DNA of 64,000 nt, taken from the NCBI RefSeq assembly GCF_000427825.1, contig NZ_ATYT01000006.1:1-64000 (forward strand). Reading direction: 5' to 3'. This document shows positions 7,217 through 16,800 of the stretch, piece after piece. Under the pieces are notes generated by a model. The model ran no database searches and had not been told where the DNA came from. It saw only the letters and a list, made by a program, of their open reading frames with translations. The stretch comes from Thermocrispum municipale DSM 44069. Lineage in GTDB: Bacteria; Actinomycetota; Actinomycetes; Mycobacteriales; Pseudonocardiaceae. Position 1 is the first letter of the stretch. Each line of letters opens with the position of its first letter. The position numbers were made by a program, and so were the translations under genes.

Positions 7217-8722
7217 TCAGCGCAGACCGAGCCGCCGGAGCACGTCACGAGCCATCGTGAAACGCATCACTCTCGCCAGCATCTTGCTCTTCACCGGCGA
7301 GTACGGGTACCACGTCGGCTCGGAGCGGGGCGCCACCCGCGCGCTCACGATGGACTGCGGACGGCAGTACTTCCGGATGCCTGCCGCGCCCCCGTTGCGG
7401 AAGCCCACTCCGGACTGTTTCCACCCCGCCTGCGGGACGGGCAGGGCGAACAGGTTGGTGAACATGTCGTTGATGTTCACCGAACCCGCCTCCAGCCGCC
7501 GGGCCACCTGCTCGGCGCGTGCGGTGTTCGTGCTCCAGACTGTCGCCGACAGTCCGTAGCTGGAGTCGTTGGCCAGGCGCACCGCTTCGTCGACGTCGTC
7601 CACCTTCATGATCGGCAGCGTCGGACCGAAGGTCTCTTCGCGCATGCACGTCATGCCGTGGTGCACGTCGACCAGTACCGTCGGCTCGTAGAACGTGCCG
7701 CCTTCCGCGCGCTTGCCGCCGGTGAGCGCTTTGGCGCCGTTGTTCAACGCATCCTCGACATGCCGCTCCACGACGGCCAGTTGGTTCTCGTTGGCCAGCG
7801 ACCCCACGTCGAAGCGGTAGCTCTGGTCATCCCGCCCCTGACGGAGCGTCCGCACCTTGTCGACGACCTTCGCCACGAAGTCGTCGTAGACCGGCGCGAG
7901 GACGTAGACGCGTTCGACCGACGTGCACATCTGGCCCGAGTTGCACATGGCGCCCCACACCGCGGCGTTGGCGGCTCGGTCGACGTCGGCGTCGTCCAGC
8001 ACCAGCATGGCGTCCTTGCCGCCGAGTTCCAGGCTGAACGGGACGAGCCGCTCGGCCGCCCGGGCGCCGATGATCCGTCCGGTCCGGGTCGAGCCGGTGA
8101 ACTGCACGTAGTCGACGTTGTCCACCACGGCCGCGCCCGTCGGCCCGTGCCCGGTCACGCAGGCGAACACCGGCGGGGCGCCGATCTCCGCCCAACCCGC
8201 GACGGCTTGTCTGGTCACCAGCGGGGTGAACTCGGACGGCTTCACCATGACGGCGGCCCCTGCCGCCAGCGCGGGCACGCCGTCCATCAGCGCCAACGCC
8301 AGCGGAAAGTTCCACGGCGTGATGATCCCGACCAGCGGATACGGCCGCAGCAGCACCTGCGACCGCTTGGTCATCGTGATCGCGTTGTGTGGCCGCGGCG
8401 TCTCCTCGGCGAGGAACCGGGCGCCGTTCTTGGTGTAGTAGTTGATCACCTCGACGACGTACGGGACCTCGATGGTCGCCTCGAACCACGGCTTGCCGGT
8501 CTCCGACTGCAGCGTCTTGCCCAGCGCGGTTTCGTTGTCCAGCAGCCAGTCGCGGTAACGCCGCAGCCAGCGGGCCCGACCGGGGAAACCGATCGCTTCC
8601 CACTCGGTTTGCGCTTCGCGCAACTCCTGCGCCGTGGCGGCAACGTCGTGCGGGCCCTGCTCGGGCACCTCCGCGAGGGGCGTGCCGTCGGCGGGCGATC
8701 GAACGGTGAACATCGCGGTCAT
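7217..8722 (-). CDS. Aldehyde dehydrogenase (succinate-semialdehyde dehydrogenase-like)
   Basis: This 501-aa NAD(P)-dependent aldehyde dehydrogenase has all key motifs: IITPWNFPLALALMDG (substrate/cofactor loop), VQFTGSTRTG (Rossmann region), SLELGGKDAMLVL with the general-base Glu, NSGQMCTS with the catalytic Cys, and REETFGPTLPIMKV. The start at 8722 overlaps the stop of the upstream SDR gene (ATGA), so the two are translated together. The pairing with an SDR suggests two successive oxidations, alcohol to aldehyde to acid. The divergent PucR regulator may control them. The sequence is closest in pattern to the GabD2-like branch, but the substrate cannot be assigned. Confidence 0.88.
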   Translation of the reverse strand: MTAMFTVRSPADGTPLAEVPEQGPHDVAATAQELREAQTEWEAIGFPGRARWLRRYRDWLLDNETALGKTLQSETGKPWFEATIEVPYVVEVINYYTKNGARFLAEETPRPHNAITMTKRSQVLLRPYPLVGIITPWNFPLALALMDGVPALAAGAAVMVKPSEFTPLVTRQAVAGWAEIGAPPVFACVTGHGPTGAAVVDNVDYVQFTGSTRTGRIIGARAAERLVPFSLELGGKDAMLVLDDADVDRAANAAVWGAMCNSGQMCTSVERVYVLAPVYDDFVAKVVDKVRTLRQGRDDQSYRFDVGSLANENQLAVVERHVEDALNNGAKALTGGKRAEGGTFYEPTVLVDVHHGMTCMREETFGPTLPIMKVDDVDEAVRLANDSSYGLSATVWSTNTARAEQVARRLEAGSVNINDMFTNLFALPVPQAGWKQSGVGFRNGGAAGIRKYCRPQSIVSARVAPRSEPTWYPYSPVKSKMLARVMRFTMARDVLRRLGLR

Positions 8723-9591
8723 GACGACTGCTCCTGGCCGGCGATGCGCTGGTGGTACCGGGCCCGGGCGACCGGGTCGGACTCGGTGAACATGACGTCG
8801 AGCTTCATCCAGCGGCCCAGCGCGAATTTCGCGCGCGTGGGCAGCAGGGACATCGAGGCCAGCATGACCCCGGCGGATTTCGGCACGACGACCTTCGGGC
8901 GGTCGTGCACCACCGCGTCGACCACGGCCGCGGCGACATCCTCCGGGTTCACGGTGGTGAGGCGCTCCATCGAGCGGGGGACGTTCGCCCCTGCGGACAG
9001 CTCGGTGCGCACCACCGCGGGCAGCACCATCGAGATGCCGACCGGGCCGTCGTGCAGCTCGCCCCACAGCGCTTCGGTGAAGCCGACGACGCCGTGCTTG
9101 GTGGCGCAGTAGGTCGCCAGCCCGGGATAACCGGTCACGCCGGCCAGCGAGGCGATGTTGACCAGGTGCCCGCTGCCGCGCTGCAGAAACCTGGTGACCG
9201 CAAGCTTGCTGCCGGTGATCACACCGCGCAGGTTGATGTCGAGCTGCCGGTCGGTCATCCGCTCGGCTTCGTCGACGTGCAGGCCGGTCGGCATGATCCC
9301 GGCGTTGTTCACCAGCACGTCGACCGGCGCGTCGAACGCGGCGTCCGCTTCGTCGAGGAACCGGGCGAACGAGTCGCGGTCGGTGACGTCCAGCGGCAGC
9401 CCGGTGACCTGTGCGCCCGGCCGGGCACCCAGTTCGACCGCGGTCTTGCTCGCCAGTTCGTCGTCGATGTCACCGATGACGACCGCGGCGCCCTGGTCCA
9501 GGAAGGCCGCTGCGGTGGCCTTGCCGATGCCCCGCGCGCCCCCGGTGATCGCGACTACCTTGCCCGCAAGTGAAACCGTCCTGGAAGCCAT
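8719..9591 (-). CDS. SDR family oxidoreductase
   Basis: This 290-aa classical short-chain dehydrogenase has the cofactor motif TGGARGIGKAT near residue 15, DVLVNNAG in the middle, the catalytic Ser in VNIASLAGVTGYPG, and Tyr-x-x-x-Lys as YCATK. A C-terminal extension of about 50 residues with hydrophobic stretches is longer than in minimal SDRs. The ATG at 9591 is preceded by GGAGAGG. It forms an operon with the aldehyde dehydrogenase through a 4-bp overlap and is divergent from the PucR regulator. It probably oxidises an alcohol to the aldehyde used by the next enzyme; this is inference from the pairing. Confidence 0.88.
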   Translation of the reverse strand: MASRTVSLAGKVVAITGGARGIGKATAAAFLDQGAAVVIGDIDDELASKTAVELGARPGAQVTGLPLDVTDRDSFARFLDEADAAFDAPVDVLVNNAGIMPTGLHVDEAERMTDRQLDINLRGVITGSKLAVTRFLQRGSGHLVNIASLAGVTGYPGLATYCATKHGVVGFTEALWGELHDGPVGISMVLPAVVRTELSAGANVPRSMERLTTVNPEDVAAAVVDAVVHDRPKVVVPKSAGVMLASMSLLPTRAKFALGRWMKLDVMFTESDPVARARYHQRIAGQEQSS

Positions 9592-9735
9592 GGCCTCTCC
9601 TTCGTCCCGACAACCCGCACACCGGTCGAGTATGAGCCGCATCACGCCGACCGAGCTTGAGCTGACCGGCCAGATCGCCTCGGTGGTGTTGTACGTTCTG
9701 GCCCAAACACCCGTCGTCGTGCGAAGGGGATCGGT

Positions 9736-10992
9736 ATGCGCGAACTAGCCCGCCCGGAAGCCGACGTGCAGGCGTGGATCGAGACCTTCGCCGGCGACAT
9801 GCTCAAGGTCGACGAACTCGAGGCGCTGGTCGGGCAGCTCAACCGGGAACTGCTCAACGAAGTGCCGCAGCTGGCCGAAGAGCCGGACGTGCTGCGCGAT
9901 CTGCAGGCGAGCACCGGGGCGTTGATCGCGCACCTGTTGGCCGAGATGGCCAAAGACCCGGCGAGCGAGTTCGAGTTCCCGCCACCCGCGGTGGAATTCG
10001 CGCGCACGCTGGCCCGGCACGGGCACGACGTCGGGCAGTTGATGCGGCTGTACCGGATCGGGCAGCGCGTGTTCTGGCGCAAGGTGATGCACAGCGTCGC
10101 CGACCAGATCGACGACGGCGACCTGCGGATGCGGGTGCTGACGTTCCTGTGGGAGCAGTCCAGCCGGGTGCTCGACCACAACCTCGACGTCCTGGCCGCC
10201 GCGCACGGGGAGGAATCCGAGCGGCGGATGCGCGGCGCACTGGCTCGCCGGACCGAGACGGTGCAGGCCATCCTGCGCGGTGACCAGCTGTCCGCCGACG
10301 AGGCCACGGTTCGGCTCGGCCACAACGTGCGCCGCTGGCAGACCGCCCTGGTGGTGTGGGCGGGCGACGCAGGCGGGATCGACACCAGCGAGCGTCTCGA
10401 GTCGGTCGCCGTCGAAGCGGCCGCCGCGGTGGACGCGCCCCGGCCGCTGACCATTCGCGCCGACGCCCACACCGTGTGGGCATGGTTGGCCACCGGGCCC
10501 GCCCCCACGCTCGCCGCCATCGGGGAGATCGCCGCTCTGCGGGTCGACCGGGGCCTCCGCATCGCGGTCGGCATGCCTGCGCTCGGTGTGCCGGGCCTGC
10601 GGAGCAGTCACCGCGAAGCGCTCCGGGCGCAACGTGTGGTCACCCGCCTCGCGGACCCACCGCAAGTGACGCTCTACACCGACGTCGAGGTGCTGAGCTG
10701 CCTGTCCGAGGACGAAGAAGCCATGCGTGCACTCGTTCGACGGGAGCTGGGCCAGCTCGCCCGGCCCGGCGTGCTGGAGGCACGGCTCCGGCAGACCGCG
10801 CTGGCTTACCTGCGGGTGGGCGGCAGCGCCCGCCGCGCGGCCACCGAGCTCGGGCTGCACAAGAACACCGTGCTGTACCGGTTGCGGCAGATCGAGCAGG
10901 TGCTCGGCAGGTCGCTGACCGAGCGGAGGTTGCCGACCGAACTGGCGCTGATGCTCGCCGAGGCCTACCAAGGCCGCGTCCTCACCGGTTGA
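9736..10992 (+). CDS. PucR family transcriptional regulator
   Basis: This 418-aa protein has a helical N-terminal sensor region (residues about 1-170, RsbT co-antagonist-like in composition), a central GGDEF-like PucR domain with no obvious catalytic motif, and a C-terminal helix-turn-helix around residues 350-400. The motif GGSARRAATELGLHKNTVLYRLRQIE is split here as GGSARRAATELGLHKN and TVLYRLRQIEQVLG. PucR-type proteins usually activate a neighbouring catabolic operon. The 144-bp divergent spacer to the SDR/aldehyde dehydrogenase pair makes these the obvious target. The effector is unknown. GAAGGGG precedes the ATG. Confidence 0.87.
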   Translation: MRELARPEADVQAWIETFAGDMLKVDELEALVGQLNRELLNEVPQLAEEPDVLRDLQASTGALIAHLLAEMAKDPASEFEFPPPAVEFARTLARHGHDVGQLMRLYRIGQRVFWRKVMHSVADQIDDGDLRMRVLTFLWEQSSRVLDHNLDVLAAAHGEESERRMRGALARRTETVQAILRGDQLSADEATVRLGHNVRRWQTALVVWAGDAGGIDTSERLESVAVEAAAAVDAPRPLTIRADAHTVWAWLATGPAPTLAAIGEIAALRVDRGLRIAVGMPALGVPGLRSSHREALRAQRVVTRLADPPQVTLYTDVEVLSCLSEDEEAMRALVRRELGQLARPGVLEARLRQTALAYLRVGGSARRAATELGLHKNTVLYRLRQIEQVLGRSLTERRLPTELALMLAEAYQGRVLTG

Positions 10993-11013
10993 TCAGCCGA
11001 TACCATTCCCCGA

Positions 11014-11613
11014 GTGACCAGGCAGCTCAAGGACCCGGCAGCACGGCAGCGGATCGTCGACGCGGCATGGCGGCTGGTGTCGTCGAACGGTGTGTCGGCG
11101 GCGACGATGCGCGCCATCGCACTGGAGGCCGGCGTGTCGACCGGCGCGGTCACCCATTACTTCGACGACAAGGCCGAAGTGATGACCGCGGTGATCCGGG
11201 CCAACACCAAGCGGATCGCCCGCCGGGTCAACGAGGCCAGGCACGGCAAGCGCGGGCTCGCCGCGGTGGAGGCGGTGGCCGAGACACTGCTGCCGCTGGA
11301 CGACGAGATGCAGGAGTGCTGGATGGTGCTCATCTCGTTCTGGGGCCATCCCGCCGCGGCCCGGTTCCTCAAGGAAGAAGGCTCGTCGCTGGGGTTCGAG
11401 GCGATCCGGCAGGTGATCACCACGCTCCTGGAGCAGGCCGCCGACCAGGGCGAGCTGCCGTCCGACGTGGACGTGAAGCACGAGGCGGAGCGCATCGTGG
11501 CGTTGCTGTGCGGCATCGGCCTCATCGCCGGTGGTTTCGAGGAGTCGCGCGAGTCGAGCCGCAGGCGAGCCCGGCGCATGCTCGACGAGCTGATCGCCGA
11601 CATGCGAGCCTGA
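11014..11613 (+). CDS. TetR family transcriptional regulator
   Basis: This 199-aa protein has an N-terminal TetR helix-turn-helix (RQRIVDAAWRLVSSNGVSAA, then MRAIALEAGVSTGAVTHYF) and a helical ligand/dimer domain of the BetI-like type (TetR_C_6). GTG 11014 lies 7 nt after a -10-like TACCAT (11001-11006), so the mRNA may be leaderless. The next gene, an SDR, begins 1 bp after the stop, so the two form an operon. It may regulate that operon; the ligand is unknown. Confidence 0.87.
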   Translation: MTRQLKDPAARQRIVDAAWRLVSSNGVSAATMRAIALEAGVSTGAVTHYFDDKAEVMTAVIRANTKRIARRVNEARHGKRGLAAVEAVAETLLPLDDEMQECWMVLISFWGHPAAARFLKEEGSSLGFEAIRQVITTLLEQAADQGELPSDVDVKHEAERIVALLCGIGLIAGGFEESRESSRRRARRMLDELIADMRA

Positions 11614-11614
11614 C

Positions 11615-12349
11615 ATGCCTGGCACGGTGGTGATCACTGGAGGCAGTCGCGGAATCGGGGCGGCGACCGCGATGCTGGCCGCCCGACGTGGCTGGCACGT
11701 GGCGTTGAGCTACCGCGAACGACCGGACGCCGCCCGCCAGGTCGTGCAGCGTTGCGAACAGGCCGGCGTGCGGGCGCTGGCGGTCCAGGCGGACGTCGCG
11801 GATGCCGACGACGTCCAGCGTTTGTTCGACACCGTAGGAGACGAACTCGGGGCGCCGAACGCGCTGGTGAACAACGCAGGCATCGTCGGCCCCCGGCAGC
11901 GGCTCGAGGACTTCGCCACCGAGCGCATCGAGCGGGTCGTAGCCGTCAACCTCGTCGGCACGATTCTGTGTACGCGGGCAGCCGTGCGGCGGATGTCCGT
12001 GCGGCACGGCGGGTCGGGCGGCGCGATCGTCAATGTGTCATCCCGCGCCGCCGTGCTGGGTAGTGCCAACGAGTACGTCGACTACGCGGCCGCGAAGGCG
12101 GGTGTCGACACGCTCACGGTCGGCTTGTCGCGTGAGCTCGCCGAGGACGGCATCCGCGTCAATGCGGTCCGGCCAGGCTTGATCGACACCGAGATCCACG
12201 CGCCGGGGCGCCTCGAGCGGCTCAGCCGCACGTCGCCGCTGGGCAGGCCGGGAAAGGCGGAAGAGGTCGCGGCCGCGATCCTGTGGCTGCTGTCCGACGA
12301 GGCCAGCTACACCACGGGCGCGCTGGTCGACGTCGGCGGCGGCTGGTGA
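11615..12349 (+). CDS. SDR family oxidoreductase (glucose dehydrogenase/FabG-like)
   Basis: This 244-aa enzyme has the NADP-binding motif TGGSRGIGAAT near the N-terminus, NALVNNAGI, catalytic Ser in IVNVSSRAAVLGS and Tyr/Lys in YVDYAAAKAG, and the C-terminal signature DEASYTTGALVDVGGGW. The Arg at position 39 or nearby after the second strand suggests NADP(H). It is translated from an ATG 1 bp after the TetR gene. The substrate is not known; regulator plus single SDR is a common detoxification arrangement. Confidence 0.86.
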   Translation: MPGTVVITGGSRGIGAATAMLAARRGWHVALSYRERPDAARQVVQRCEQAGVRALAVQADVADADDVQRLFDTVGDELGAPNALVNNAGIVGPRQRLEDFATERIERVVAVNLVGTILCTRAAVRRMSVRHGGSGGAIVNVSSRAAVLGSANEYVDYAAAKAGVDTLTVGLSRELAEDGIRVNAVRPGLIDTEIHAPGRLERLSRTSPLGRPGKAEEVAAAILWLLSDEASYTTGALVDVGGGW

Positions 12350-12365
12350 GCGGGGCCGCTCGGCA

Positions 12366-12487
12366 CTGAGGCCCCGCGGTGGTTGGTGGGCGGCTCTGAT
12401 CGGCGCAGAGATCGGTGGCCGGTGGCGCTCCGCTGATCGCTGAGGCCCCGCGGTGACCGGCGGGCGCCTGCACTGATCGCTGAGTCC
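12366..12487. repeat. Imperfect repeats upstream of narK
   Basis: CTGAGGCCCCGCGGTG occurs at 12366-12381 and again, identical, at 12440-12455, a 74-bp step. Variants of CTGATCGCTGAG occur at about 12433 and 12474. The unit is GC-rich, non-coding and of unknown role. It marks the border between the TetR/SDR operon and the nitrate module. Confidence 0.6.
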
Positions 12488-12535
12488 ATCGGTCCTGGTG
12501 GTCAAGGACCTTTCTCCCTGCCGCGCACGGGCTAC

Positions 12536-12554
12536 GTACTCCCATCCTGAGTAC
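12536..12554. promoter_or_regulatory. Perfect inverted repeat upstream of narK
   Basis: GTACTC (12536-12541) and GAGTAC (12549-12554) are separated by 7 bp, 27 bp before the chosen narK start. The 19-bp size and position fit a dimeric regulator site controlling the nitrate operon. No FNR-type TTGAT-N4-ATCAA site is visible. The regulator is unknown. Confidence 0.45.
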
Positions 12555-12581
12555 CTCACACGCAGCACGAATGACTCAGCG

Positions 12582-13814
12582 ATGACGCCGACGAATGCCC
12601 TTCCCGACGCGGCGGCGCCCACCACGGACGTGGGCGCGCGGCGACGGCTGGGCATGCTCGCGCTGGCCACTGTGGGCTTCGCGGTGAATTTCTGGGCGTG
12701 GTCGCTGCTGTCCCCGCTGGGGCCGCTGCTCAAGGACATGCTGACCCTCAGCGCGTTCGAGCAGGCCCTGGTCGTCGCCGTACCGGTGATCGTCGGCTCG
12801 CTCGGCCGCATCCCGGTCGGCGCGCTGACCGACCGGTTCGGCGGGCGGGTGATGTTTTGTGCGATGAGCGCGTTGACCGTCCTGCCGGTCCTGTTCATCG
12901 GCCTCGGCGGCTACCGGTCCCTGACCGGACTGCTGGTCGGTGGCTTCTTCCTCGGCATCGGTGGAGCCGTGTTCGCGGTCGGCATCCCGTTCGTATCGGC
13001 CTGGTTCCCGCCGTCCCGGCGCGGCCTCGCGCTCGGCGTGTACGGAGCAGGCATGGGCGGGACGGCGGTCGGCGCGCTGACCACCGTGCATCTGGTCGAA
13101 GGCTGGGGGATGGCCACGCCGTTCCTGCTCACCGCAGGCATGCTGGCGCTGTTTGCCCTGCTCGCAGCCCTGTTCTTGCGAGACGCACCGGGTCGCTCGA
13201 TTCCGCGCGAACCGTTCCTGCGGTGGCTGTCCGGCACGCTCCGGCTGACTGTGACATGGCAAGCCTCGGTTCTCTACGCGGTCCTCTTCGGCGGCTACGT
13301 CGCGTTCTCCGTCTACCTGCCCGCCTACCTCGGCACCGCCTACGACCTGCCCCAGGCGGACGCGTCGGGCCGGATGGCCGGGTTCGTCGTTCTCGCCGTC
13401 GTGATGCGGCCGATCGGCGGCTGGTTGTCGGACGCCTTCGGTCCCGTCCGTGTCCTCGTCGCCGCGCTGCTGGTGGTCGCCGCAGGAGCCGTCGCGCAGT
13501 CGTTCACGCCCCCACTGATGCCGCTGGGGACGATCGCCTTCCTCGGCATGGCTGCCGCGTTGGGGACCGGGTCCGGTGCGGTGTTCGCGCTGGTCGCGTT
13601 GCTGGCGCCGGCGAACAGGGTCGGTTCGGTCACGGGCGTCGTCGGGGCAGCGGGCGGACTCGGTGGGTTCGTGCCTCCGCTGCTCATGGGCGGCCTCTAC
13701 GGCGCTTTCGGTTCGTACGCGCTAGGGCTGGCGGCACTGGCCGTCGTCGCTCTTGGACTGTTACTACTGACGATCACTGCCGTGCGTCGCGCGGTGCAGG
13801 CACGTCAACGATGA
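12582..13814 (+). CDS. narK: Nitrate/nitrite transporter NarK
   Basis: This 410-aa, 12-helix MFS protein is of the NNP family. GRIPVGALTDRFGGR is the loop 2-3 signature, and two glycine-rich stretches (GLGGFVPPLLMG and GIGGAVFAVGIPF) match the nitrate signatures. It imports nitrate and/or exchanges it for nitrite across the plasma membrane. It is followed 16 bp on by narG, so nitrate uptake and respiration are one unit. I chose ATG 12582. An in-frame GTG at 12498 would add 28 residues without a membrane-protein-like sequence and would place the inverted repeat inside the gene. No clear Shine-Dalgarno precedes either. Confidence 0.9.
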   Translation: MTPTNALPDAAAPTTDVGARRRLGMLALATVGFAVNFWAWSLLSPLGPLLKDMLTLSAFEQALVVAVPVIVGSLGRIPVGALTDRFGGRVMFCAMSALTVLPVLFIGLGGYRSLTGLLVGGFFLGIGGAVFAVGIPFVSAWFPPSRRGLALGVYGAGMGGTAVGALTTVHLVEGWGMATPFLLTAGMLALFALLAALFLRDAPGRSIPREPFLRWLSGTLRLTVTWQASVLYAVLFGGYVAFSVYLPAYLGTAYDLPQADASGRMAGFVVLAVVMRPIGGWLSDAFGPVRVLVAALLVVAAGAVAQSFTPPLMPLGTIAFLGMAAALGTGSGAVFALVALLAPANRVGSVTGVVGAAGGLGGFVPPLLMGGLYGAFGSYALGLAALAVVALGLLLLTITAVRRAVQARQR

Positions 13815-13830
13815 CGGAGGGAGCCGGTCG

Positions 13831-16800
13831 ATGACCATGGAGTCCGACCTGACCGATGCGCTGATCCGCACCCGCAGGTTCTTCACTCGCGCGAAGGTCT
13901 CCGACGACTTGCGGGTGGTGGAGAAGACGGGTGGGCGGCAGGCCGATGCCTTCTACCGCGACCGATGGAGCCACGACAAGGTCGTCCGTTCCACGCACGG
14001 CGTCAACTGCACCGGCTCGTGCTCGTGGAAGGTCTACGTCAAGGACGGGATCATCACCTGGGAGTCGCAGCAGACGGACTATCCGTCGGTCGGTCCGGAT
14101 CGGCCGGAGTACGAGCCGCGCGGGTGTCCACGGGGAGCGGCGTTCTCCTGGTACACCTACTCGCCGACGCGGGTCAGGTACCCGTACGTTCGCGGTGTCC
14201 TGCTCGAGATGTATCGCGAGGCGAAGGCCCGCACCGGCGACCCTGTTCTGGCCTGGGCCGACATCGTTTCCGACCCGCGGCGTGCGCGGCAGTACAAATC
14301 CGCACGCGGCAGGGGTGGTCTGGTCCGCGCGTCCTGGGACGAGGCGTGCGAACTCATCGCCGCAGCTCACGTGCACACGATCAAGACGTTCGGCCCGGAC
14401 CGGGTGGCTGGTTTCTCCCCGATCCCGGCGATGTCGATCGTGTCGCACGCATCCGGCGCGCGGTTCGTGTCGCTGCTCGGCGGCGTGATGCTGTCCTTCT
14501 ACGACTGGTACGCCGACCTGCCGGTGGCCTCGCCCCAGGTGTTCGGTGACCAGACGGACGTGCCGGAGTCGGGGGACTGGTGGGACGCCGGATACCTGAT
14601 CATGTGGGGCTCGAACGTCCCGGTGACCCGAACCCCGGACGCGCACTGGATGACCGAGGCGCGGTACCGCGGGCAGAAGGTGGTCGTCGTCTCGCCGGAC
14701 TACGCCGACAACACCAAGTTCGCCGACGAATGGTTGCCCGCCAAGCCGGGCACCGACGGCGCGCTCGCGATGGCCATGGGCCACGTCGTCCTGCGTGAAT
14801 TCTTCGTCGACCGGCAGGTCCCGTACTTCGCCGAGTACGTCAAGCAGTTCACCGACCTGCCGTTCCTGATCAGGCTGGACCACGACGGCGACGGTTACCG
14901 GCCGGGCAAGTTCCTCACCGCCGCCGACCTCGGCGAGGAGTCCGAGCACGCGGAGTTCAAAACGGTCGTCTGCGATGCGGACGGTGAACCACGAGTCCCG
15001 AACGGTTCGCTCGGGTTCCGGTACGGAGAGCAGGGCGCGGGACGCTGGAACCTCGAGCTGGATGACATCGACCCACAGCTGAGCCTGTACGGCAGCGAGC
15101 CGGTCGAGGTGCAGCTACGGCGCTTCGACACCGACGGCGAACTGCAGCGCGGCGTCCCGGCCCGGCGGATAGGCAAGTACCTGGTCACCACGGTGTTCGA
15201 CCTGCTGCTGGCGCAGTACGGTGTGCATCGCGCGGGCCTGCCGGGGAAGTGGCCGACCGGATACGACGACCCTGAGCCGTACACGCCGGCCTGGCAGGAA
15301 CCGATCACCGGAGTGCCCGCGCGAGCCGCTGCCCGCGTCGCGCGCGAGTTCGCGACCAACGCCGAGCAGTCCCGCGGGCGCTCGATGATCCTGATGGGGG
15401 CGGGCACCAACCACTGGTTCCACTCCGACACGATCTACCGCGCGTTCCTCGCGCTGACCACGCTCACCGGTTGCCAAGGCGTCAACGGCGGCGGCTGGGC
15501 ACACTACGTCGGCCAGGAGAAGTGCCGCCCGCTCACCGGATGGTCGCAACTGGCCTTCGGGCTGGACTGGGTACGGCCGCCGCGGCAGATGATCCAGACC
15601 GCGTACTGGTACCTGCACACCGACCAGTTCCGCTACGACCAGGTGCCCGCCGGGGCCCTCGCCGGGCTGCGAGCCGACAGTCCGCTGGCGAACAAGACCA
15701 CGGCGGACCTCATCGCCCAAGCCGCCCGGCTCGGCTGGATGCCGTCGTATCCGACGTTCGACCGCAACCCGCTCGATCTCGCCGACGAAGCGGAGGCGTC
15801 CGGTCTGCCGGTCGCGGACTACGTCGTCGGCGAGCTGCGGGCCGATCGGTTGCGCTTCGCCTGCGAGGACCCCGACGCGCCGGAGAACTTCCCCCGCGTG
15901 CTGTCGGTATGGCGCGCCAACCTGCTCGGCTCGTCGGCGAAAGGCAGCGAGTACTTCCTCAAGCACTTGCTCGGTACCGATTCGTCGCTGCGGGCCGGGG
16001 AAGCGCCGGAGAGCGTGCGGCCCCGGGACGTGACGTGGCGGGACGAAGCGCCGATCGGCAAGCTCGACCTCCTGCTCACGCTCGACTTCCGGATGACGTC
16101 CACGACGATGTTGTCCGACGTCGTGCTCCCCGCGGCCACCTGGTACGAGAAGCACGACCTGAACACCACGGACATGCACCCGTTCGTTCATTCGTTCAAC
16201 CCCGCGATCGCGCCGCCCTGGCAGACCCGCACCGACTGGGCCGCGTTCGGCGCCATCGCGCGAGCATTCAGCAAGCTCGCGAAGCGCCACCTCGGCGTCC
16301 GCCGGGATGTCGTCGCCACCCCGCTGCTGCACGACACCCCGGACGAGCTGGCCACCCCGCGCGGCGTCGTCCGCGACTGGCGAGCCGGGGAGTGCGAGCC
16401 GATCCCCGGAGTGACGATGCCCAGGCTGACCGTGGTCGAGCGCGACTACGGCGCCATCGGCGACAAATGGGCGGCACTCGGCCCGCTGGCCGACACCGCG
16501 GGCGCCACCACCAAAGGTGTCACGTTCGACCTCACCCGCGAAGTCGACTACCTGCGCCGTAAGAACGGCGCCGTCCGCGGCGGCCCAGCGGACGGACGGC
16601 CTTCGCTGGCGCGCGAGCTGCACGCATGCGAGGCGGTCCTGGCGTTGTCCGGCACGACCAACGGACGCCTGGCGACGCAGGGCTTCCACACGCTCGAGCA
16701 GCGCACCGGCACCCAGCTGGCCGACCTGGCCGCCGAACACGAAGGCAAGCGGATCACCTTCGCCGACACTCAGGCCGCCCCGACCCCGGTCATCACCTCG

